Positions 33,370 to 37,773 of a DNA stretch of 37,773 nucleotides are shown here, piece after piece. The translations under genes were made by a program, and so were the position numbers. The first letter of the stretch is position 1, and the number at the start of each line of letters is the position of its first letter. The DNA is taken from assembly GCA_964424715.1 (NCBI GenBank), contig CAYRJW010000010.1:1-37773 (forward strand), in the 5' to 3' direction. Source of the stretch: JAMHZE01 sp964424715. Lineage in GTDB: Bacteria; Pseudomonadota; Alphaproteobacteria; Rickettsiales; UBA8987. Under the pieces are notes generated by a model. It ran no database searches, was not told the origin of the DNA, and was given only the letters and a program-made list of their open reading frames with translations.

Positions 33370-34287
33370 ATGAAAATCACTCCACAGGTAAAAGATATAC
33401 TTTCAAAATATGAAGGTGAGAGCAATCAGGTAAAGGAAAATCTTGCCAGCATTTTAATGCAGGGCAAACTGGGCGGAACAGGTAAGCTTGTTATCCTGCC
33501 GGTCGATCAGGGTATGGAACATGGCCCGGATGCGAGTTTCGGCATGAATCCGGATGCTTACGATCCTCATTATCATTACAAGCTTGCCATAGATGCGGGG
33601 CTTTCGGCTTACGCTTCAGTTTATGGTATGTTACAGGCGGGCGTTGATTCCTTCCGCGGGCAGATACCTACTATCCTGAAGGTTAACAGCTCTAATTTAT
33701 TATATACCGGCACTCCTGATCAGGCCATAACCGGCTCGGTGAAAGATGCGATAAAGCTTGGCTGTGCGGCTATCGGTTTCACTATCTATCCCGGTTCTGA
33801 TAAGTCTGTTGACCAGTTCGAGGAGATACAGGAAATGGCCGAGGAAGCCAAAGCTAACGGCCTTGCGGTTGTTATATGGTCATACGCACGCGGCGGCACG
33901 CTTACCAAGGAAACTGAAACAGCGGTGGATGTTATCTCCTACGCGGCGCATATCGCAACTTTACTTGGTGCGCATATAATAAAAGTTAAACCTCCAACGG
34001 CAGTTCTTGGCGTAGATAAAGCCAAAAAAGCTCTTGCCGGATATGATTTCTCCACCCTTACAAAACGCATCGCCCATGTGCGCAAAGCCTGCTTCGATGG
34101 CCGCAGGATAGTAGTATTCTCTGGCGGCGATGCCAAAGATGCCCCATCCCTCCTGAATGAGATCCGCGAGATCCGCGACGGCGGCGGCAACGGCTCCATA
34201 ATCGGCCGCAACGCCTTCCAGCGCCCAAGGGCGGAAGCGCTTACGCTGCTTGGTGATATTGTGGATATTTATCTGGGGAAGAAATAG
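33370..34287 (+). CDS. fbaB: Class I fructose-bisphosphate aldolase (DhnA/FbaB family)
   Basis: This enzyme cleaves fructose-1,6-bisphosphate to triose phosphates through a Schiff base. LVILPVDQGMEHGP is the N-terminal signature; ASVYGMLQAGVD, VVIWSYARGG and HIIKVKPPTAV follow. K205 or K207 in that last motif is the probable Schiff-base lysine. VFSGGDAKD and NGSIIGRNAFQRP form the phosphate-binding loops. The 305 residues fit the archaeal/bacterial DhnA type. A weak promoter candidate (TTGCAA at 33303, AATAAT at 33327) lies upstream. The TAG stop abuts the convergent orphan gene (TAGCTA). Confidence 0.92.
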   Translation: MKITPQVKDILSKYEGESNQVKENLASILMQGKLGGTGKLVILPVDQGMEHGPDASFGMNPDAYDPHYHYKLAIDAGLSAYASVYGMLQAGVDSFRGQIPTILKVNSSNLLYTGTPDQAITGSVKDAIKLGCAAIGFTIYPGSDKSVDQFEEIQEMAEEAKANGLAVVIWSYARGGTLTKETETAVDVISYAAHIATLLGAHIIKVKPPTAVLGVDKAKKALAGYDFSTLTKRIAHVRKACFDGRRIVVFSGGDAKDAPSLLNEIREIRDGGGNGSIIGRNAFQRPRAEALTLLGDIVDIYLGKK

Positions 34288-35142
34288 CTATTTATATAAC
34301 GCCAGGGGTTTCACTGCTACACCATCCTTATCAGTTAAATGGTCGGAGTGCTTTGCGATCATTGATTTTATCATGGCATCCTTATCAACCCAGATATCTT
34401 CATCTTTCAGATTTTTAAGATAGGATCTTCCGCCCTCTGCTTCTTTCAGGTCATTTATCGAAATAAGATCTGTGGCCACCGCGTGATCAATGAATTTCTG
34501 AAACTGTTTTTCATCTGTAACGAAAAGAACGACACCGTTTTTGTGGCCTCTGGAGTAATCGGGTCTATGGGTTATATTAGCATCCACACCAATTCTCCTG
34601 AAATCATCTCTGATCATGGCAAAGGCATTTTTTTGATTCGCTTTAAAAAATCCTTTTTGATGCTGTTTATCGGTATCAGTTTCCTGGAAGTCATAATACT
34701 TCTCGGCAAGAGCATTTTTATTAAGGTACAGACCTGTGATCTCGGAAAGATTTATCATCACTGCCTTTACGGGTTTTGTATATATTATATCATCCAGAAA
34801 ATCAGGTATCTTATCTTCACTAAGATTAAATGAACTTAAAACATATTTTGTATCTTTTTTGAATTTATCTTTGAGATACTGAACATTCTGTTCGTGTATG
34901 TCTATATCCATAATGCCATTTCGCTGGCGTATCACATTCAAGCTATCCAGATCATTTTTGTAGGCAGTGATAGTTTTCTGCAAGCCACCATTTTTCACAT
35001 AGAAATCATGATATGCGCTTAACAGGTAATCGCATGATAATTTGGGAACTGGCTTAGAGCATTGGTCTTCCAGTTTCTCCTTAAGAGCGTTAGCTTGTTC
35101 GGCGGAGCCTATTATTGTCGCTCCATGCCCCATTGAACCCAT
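34288..35142 (-). CDS. Hypothetical protein, orphan
   Basis: I do not recognise this 284-residue protein. It is hydrophilic and Lys/Asp-rich, with no signal peptide or membrane helix. The C-terminal half (KGFFKANQKNAFAMIRDD then RRIGVDANITHRPDYSRG and NGVVLFVTDEKQFQKFIDH) looks like an alpha/beta domain. A good Shine-Dalgarno (aagagg, 6 bp before the ATG) and a TATAAT on the minus strand (35193-35188) support independent expression. It fills the space between fbaB and trmD, is AT-rich and shares stop-codon contact with fbaB, suggesting a later arrival. Confidence 0.6.
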   Translation of the reverse strand: MGSMGHGATIIGSAEQANALKEKLEDQCSKPVPKLSCDYLLSAYHDFYVKNGGLQKTITAYKNDLDSLNVIRQRNGIMDIDIHEQNVQYLKDKFKKDTKYVLSSFNLSEDKIPDFLDDIIYTKPVKAVMINLSEITGLYLNKNALAEKYYDFQETDTDKQHQKGFFKANQKNAFAMIRDDFRRIGVDANITHRPDYSRGHKNGVVLFVTDEKQFQKFIDHAVATDLISINDLKEAEGGRSYLKNLKDEDIWVDKDAMIKSMIAKHSDHLTDKDGVAVKPLALYK

Positions 35143-35240
35143 AATACCTCTTAAATTATTTATATATTTACTGTTTTAACCAAAACCATTATACCACAAA
35201 AGGATTAATAAATCGTTAAATAAAGAACAAAATTTTATTT

Positions 35241-35963
35241 ATGCACTTCAATATCTTAACAATATTCCCCGAAATGTTTCCCGGTGTTCTGGGGCAATCT
35301 CTTGCTGGAAAAGCGCTGGAGAAAGGGCTTTGGGGGTATGAGGCCATAAACCTGCGGGATTTTGCGCTGGATAAGCACAAGACCGTGGATGATACGCCAT
35401 ATGGCGGTGGTGCGGGGATGGTGATGAAGGCGGATGTTCTGAGTCGCGCGGTTGAATATACTATTGAAAAACAATCAAAAAATTTCAGTTTAGATACAAA
35501 GCCAAAAATAATCTACCCATCCCCCCGTGGGGCGCTGCTTACGCAGGCGAAGATCGAGGAATTCACCGCCCATAAAAACCTCACTATCCTGTGCGGCCGG
35601 TATGAGGGCGTAGACCACAGAGTGCTTGAAAAACATGGCATTGAAGAGGTTTCCATCGGGGATTATATCCTTTCCGGCGGCGAGGTTGCGGCGATTGTTA
35701 TAATTGATGCTTGCATTCGTAAATTGAATGGTGTAATAGGAAACCCCCAAACGCACTCGGAAGAGAGTTTTAGTGAAGGTAAATTCAGGAATTTGCTTGA
35801 ATATCCGCACTATACAAGGCCTGAGAGATGGGAGGGAATGTCAGTTCCGGAGGTGCTAAAGAACGGTAACCACGCGCTGATAGAGAAATGGAGACTGGAA
35901 CAGGCAGAAACCGCTACAAAGCAAAGAAGGCCTGATCTCTGGAAGAAATATAAAGAAAGTTAG
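35241..35963 (+). CDS. trmD: tRNA (guanine37-N1)-methyltransferase
   Basis: TrmD methylates G37 of tRNAs reading CNN codons with SAM and prevents frameshifting. It is a SPOUT trefoil-knot enzyme. The knot region is visible as LCGRYEGVDHRVLE and GDYILSGGEVAA, with the N-terminal FNILTIFPEMFPG and the C-terminal YTRPERWEGMSVPEVL. The 240 residues are normal. rimM and rpsP, the usual upstream partners, are absent here; an orphan gene stands in their place on the other strand. rplS follows across a heptad array. Confidence 0.97.
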   Translation: MHFNILTIFPEMFPGVLGQSLAGKALEKGLWGYEAINLRDFALDKHKTVDDTPYGGGAGMVMKADVLSRAVEYTIEKQSKNFSLDTKPKIIYPSPRGALLTQAKIEEFTAHKNLTILCGRYEGVDHRVLEKHGIEEVSIGDYILSGGEVAAIVIIDACIRKLNGVIGNPQTHSEESFSEGKFRNLLEYPHYTRPERWEGMSVPEVLKNGNHALIEKWRLEQAETATKQRRPDLWKKYKES

Positions 35964-36034
35964 TTGTTCGTTGCTCGTTTTTCGAAATTGGCGAAAAACA
36001 AAAAACGGAAAACGAAAAACAAAAAACGGAGCTA
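35959..36034. repeat. Inverted heptad arrays between trmD and rplS
   Basis: The right arm (35993-36034, plus) reads GAAAAAC, AAAAAAC, GGAAAAC, GAAAAAC, AAAAAAC, GGAGCTA, with a 21-bp super-period, and ends 4 bp before the rplS ATG. The left arm (35959-35979, plus) reads GTTAGTT, GTTCGTT, GCTCGTT and starts in the trmD stop codon. The 13-bp centre includes TTCGAA. Confidence 0.88.
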
Positions 36035-36038
36035 AATT

Positions 36039-36455
36039 ATGAATAAACTGCAAATATTTGAAGCTGAACAGGTTACCAAAGCTGTTGAAGGCAAAGCGAT
36101 CCCTGATTTTAAAAGCGGCGACACTGTAAAAGTTAACTACCGTATCATCGAAGGTGATAAAGAACGTATCCAGGCTTACCAGGGCGTTTGCATCTCCCGC
36201 AAGAATGCTGGTGTTAATTCCGCGTTCACCGTTCGTAAAATTTCAGATGGCGAAGGCGTTGAAAGGGTTTTCCCTCTATACAGCCCGCGTATCGCTTCTA
36301 TCGAAGTTACCCGCAAAGGTTCCGTTCGCCGCTCTAAACTTTACTACCTGCGCGAACTTTCCGGCAAATCCGCCCGCATCAAAGAAAAACTAGGCAAACA
36401 AGGCCTCGATTCCGTTGTTGCAGATAAAAAAGCTGAAGCTGAAAGCGCTGAGTAG
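36039..36455 (+). CDS. rplS: 50S ribosomal protein L19
   Basis: L19 lies at the 30S-50S interface. The conserved core PDFKSGDTVKVNYRIIEG, RIQAYQGVCISRK, VERVFPLYSPRI and KLYYLRELSGKSARIKE is intact. At 138 residues it has a short acidic C-terminal tail typical of alphaproteobacteria. It is downstream of trmD as usual. A Rho-independent terminator follows at 36477-36506. Confidence 0.98.
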   Translation: MNKLQIFEAEQVTKAVEGKAIPDFKSGDTVKVNYRIIEGDKERIQAYQGVCISRKNAGVNSAFTVRKISDGEGVERVFPLYSPRIASIEVTRKGSVRRSKLYYLRELSGKSARIKEKLGKQGLDSVVADKKAEAESAE

Positions 36456-36476
36456 TTTTAGGTAAAATATTCTAAG

Positions 36477-36506
36477 AAAAACCCGGTTATTTGCCGGGTT
36501 TTTTTA
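36477..36506 (+). terminator. Rho-independent terminator after rplS
   Basis: AACCCGG (36480-36486) pairs with CCGGGTT (36494-36500) around a 7-nt loop, extended by A/T pairs and followed by a T run. It is the clearest terminator in the window. Confidence 0.9.
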
Positions 36507-36565
36507 TTGCTCTTTACTTACGCTTATGATACAACTTGGCTAACGTAAAATCTAGGGGGATATAC

Positions 36566-37078
36566 ATGTCTAAAACAAGTAATTTTCTTTGGGCGTTGCG
36601 TGTAGCAGCAGCTGCTGCTGTATCTAGCGGGTGTGGTCCAAGTGGTTCCAGTGAGCAGGAGTCCACAATGTGTGTTACGATTGATAGTGCAACTAAAACA
36701 ACGATTACAACAACCAATCAAAACGAAATAACCTTCTCTAATAAGAAGGTTCGAGTGATAGAATGGATGAGAGTGGGCGCTGATAAGGGTAGTTGTGGTA
36801 CCCCACGCAATGTTTACGCTGTAGAGTGGGTGGGTGAAAAAAATTTCAGGGGTAAAGATAGCATTTCATTATTGCAGGTGGGTGTAGATTTTGAAGATAA
36901 GAAAAGGCTTATTGCAGGAAGGGAATATGTGATATCAGGCACAAGTGTTGTAGATAATGCTGCAGGGGGCAGGATAACTACTTTTAACAAAACTCCGAAG
37001 CTATTACCAGAACTGACCATAAATCAAGAAACCAGTACAAATTCTCTAAAAGATACTACTGTTCTTGCAAAAAAATAA
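36566..37078 (+). CDS. Putative lipoprotein, unknown function
   Basis: This 170-residue protein has a basic N terminus, an alanine-rich hydrophobic stretch and a lipobox-like AVSSGC (Cys about residue 23), followed by a Ser/Gly/Glu-rich linker; it is probably an Lgt substrate. The lipobox is not ideal because Ser occupies the -3 position. The mature part is beta-rich by eye and not recognised. A strong Shine-Dalgarno (aggggga) six bases before ATG 36566 decides the start over an upstream TTG. TATGAT at 36525-36530 may be a -10 box. It separates rplS from leuC, which are often adjacent in this class. Confidence 0.6.
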   Translation: MSKTSNFLWALRVAAAAAVSSGCGPSGSSEQESTMCVTIDSATKTTITTTNQNEITFSNKKVRVIEWMRVGADKGSCGTPRNVYAVEWVGEKNFRGKDSISLLQVGVDFEDKKRLIAGREYVISGTSVVDNAAGGRITTFNKTPKLLPELTINQETSTNSLKDTTVLAKK

Positions 37079-37226
37079 GGTGCTGTTCTAGTTAGGAGTG
37101 GAATTAACTTTAAAGGCATAGAGCTGTTAAAAGAAAACAACATTGGCGGTGCTCGTACCATATAATTAATGCCATTTACATTCTGCCTTATTTACATTAT
37201 ATAAAAACCACAAAAAACTCTGTGTC

Positions 37227-37246
37227 ATTCCCGCGCAGGCGGGAAT
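37227..37246. repeat. Palindrome before the leuC gap
   Basis: ATTCCCGC and GCGGGAAT flank GCAG, preceded by GTC and followed by CCAGC. It is the common GTCATTCC-type palindrome related to the MITE ends at 22068-22204. The 220-bp gap between the lipoprotein gene and leuC otherwise holds nothing I recognise. Confidence 0.8.
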
Positions 37247-37287
37247 CCAGCAGGGCGTTTAGAAAAAACTGGTTACAAAACATTATT

Positions 37288-37297
37288 NNNNNNNNNN
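37288..37297. other. Assembly gap (10 N) at the leuC 5' end
   Basis: Fixed-length scaffold gap. The start codon and roughly 15-20 N-terminal residues of LeuC are missing, more than 10 bases can hold, so the true gap is longer than shown. Confidence 0.8.
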
Positions 37298-37298
37298 G

Positions 37299-37773
37299 CC
37301 GGATGGCACTTGCCTTATCTATATCGACAGGCACTTGGTGCATGAGGTTACTTCGCCGCAGGCGTTCGAGGGGCTGCGTATGGCGGGGCGTAAGGTGCGT
37401 CAGGTAAATAAAACCTTGGCAGTGGCCGATCATAACATACCGACCATAGCGGCGGATAGAAAAGCGGGGATAAAAGACCCGGAATCCCGCACGCAGGTTG
37501 AAACGCTGGAAGCAAACTGCGCGGAATTCGGTGTGCCTTATTTTACGGTGAATGATGAACGTAACGGCATTGTGCATATAGTCGGGCCGGAGCAGGGGTT
37601 TACCCAGCCGGGCATGACCATTGTCTGTGGTGATTCGCATACATCAACCCACGGCGCGTTCGGCTCGCTGGCGTTCGGTATCGGTACTTCTGAGGTGGAA
37701 CATGTGCTTGCCACCCAAACCCTTATCCAGAAACGCGCAAAGAATATGCGTATAAATGTTGAAGGAACACTTG
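37299..37773 (+). CDS. leuC: 3-isopropylmalate dehydratase large subunit (partial at both ends)
   Basis: LeuC with LeuD isomerises 2- to 3-isopropylmalate in leucine synthesis and holds a 4Fe-4S cluster. About 158 codons are visible, starting PDGTCLIYIDRHLVHEVTSP. Aconitase-family signatures AFEGLRMAGRKVRQ, AVADHNIPT, CGDSHTSTHGAFG and FGIGTSEVEHVLATQTL are intact. The start is lost in the assembly gap and the 3' two-thirds lie beyond the window. Position after trmD-rplS matches alphaproteobacterial gene order, which supports the scaffold join. Confidence 0.94.

Noticed and set aside
37197..37640. Minus-strand ORF of 147 codons
   Set aside because: It lies opposite leuC, crosses the N gap and includes the translated palindrome (LDSRLRGND); it is a shadow.

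Overview
This window looks like a draft-assembly contig of an alphaproteobacterium. It is moderately AT-rich (judged by eye, not computed) and holds two 10-N scaffold gaps, at 28796-28805 and 37288-37297. The lineage call rests on a set of traits: a giant NAD-glutamate dehydrogenase; metX followed directly by metW; lgt divergent from a ubiK-like gene that is followed by proC; a DivL-like pseudo-histidine kinase directly before tsaE; and trmD-rplS followed by leuC. I cannot name a genus. The mix of housekeeping genes, orphan proteins and many small palindromic repeats fits a little-studied, possibly host-associated or predatory, lineage, but that last point is inference.

Layout. 1-3872 (minus): partial NAD-GDH. 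3976-4791: CysQ-like phosphatase with an in-frame palindromic repeat. 4854-5921: AbiEii-like nucleotidyltransferase. 5922-10991: cysS, a receiver-like protein, gltX, sdhB and lgt. 11097-15159: a tight operon ubiK-proC-nagZ-metX-metW. 15214-15827: RHH/PIN toxin-antitoxin pair with a clear promoter and operator. 15828-19159 (minus): nadE and purH, separated by a nested hairpin element. 19241-27365: a circularly permuted ATP-grasp / alpha-E / transglutaminase cluster, interrupted by a GIY-YIG gene bracketed by matching palindromes. It ends in a fusion of a catalytically dead class II glutamine amidotransferase domain to a transglutaminase. 27415-31686: an orphan helical protein, mreB, divL-like, tsaE. 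31726-35142: glutaredoxin, type IV pilin-like protein, queF, class I aldolase and an orphan. 35241-37773: trmD, rplS with a terminator, a putative lipoprotein and partial leuC.

The most unusual structure is a set of intergenic arrays of 7-bp units. They lie beside sdhB, ubiK, the transglutaminase fusion gene, mreB, divL and rplS. The units keep an exact 7-bp phase while their sequence drifts. Several arrays end 1-5 bp before a start codon, and two sites are arranged as inverted arms. A second theme is small palindromes at gene ends: inside cysQ, at the 3' end of the ATP-grasp gene, and between convergent genes. A third theme is that four convergent gene pairs meet exactly at their stop codons.

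No tRNA, rRNA or CRISPR array was seen. No gene-free stretch exceeds about 300 bp.
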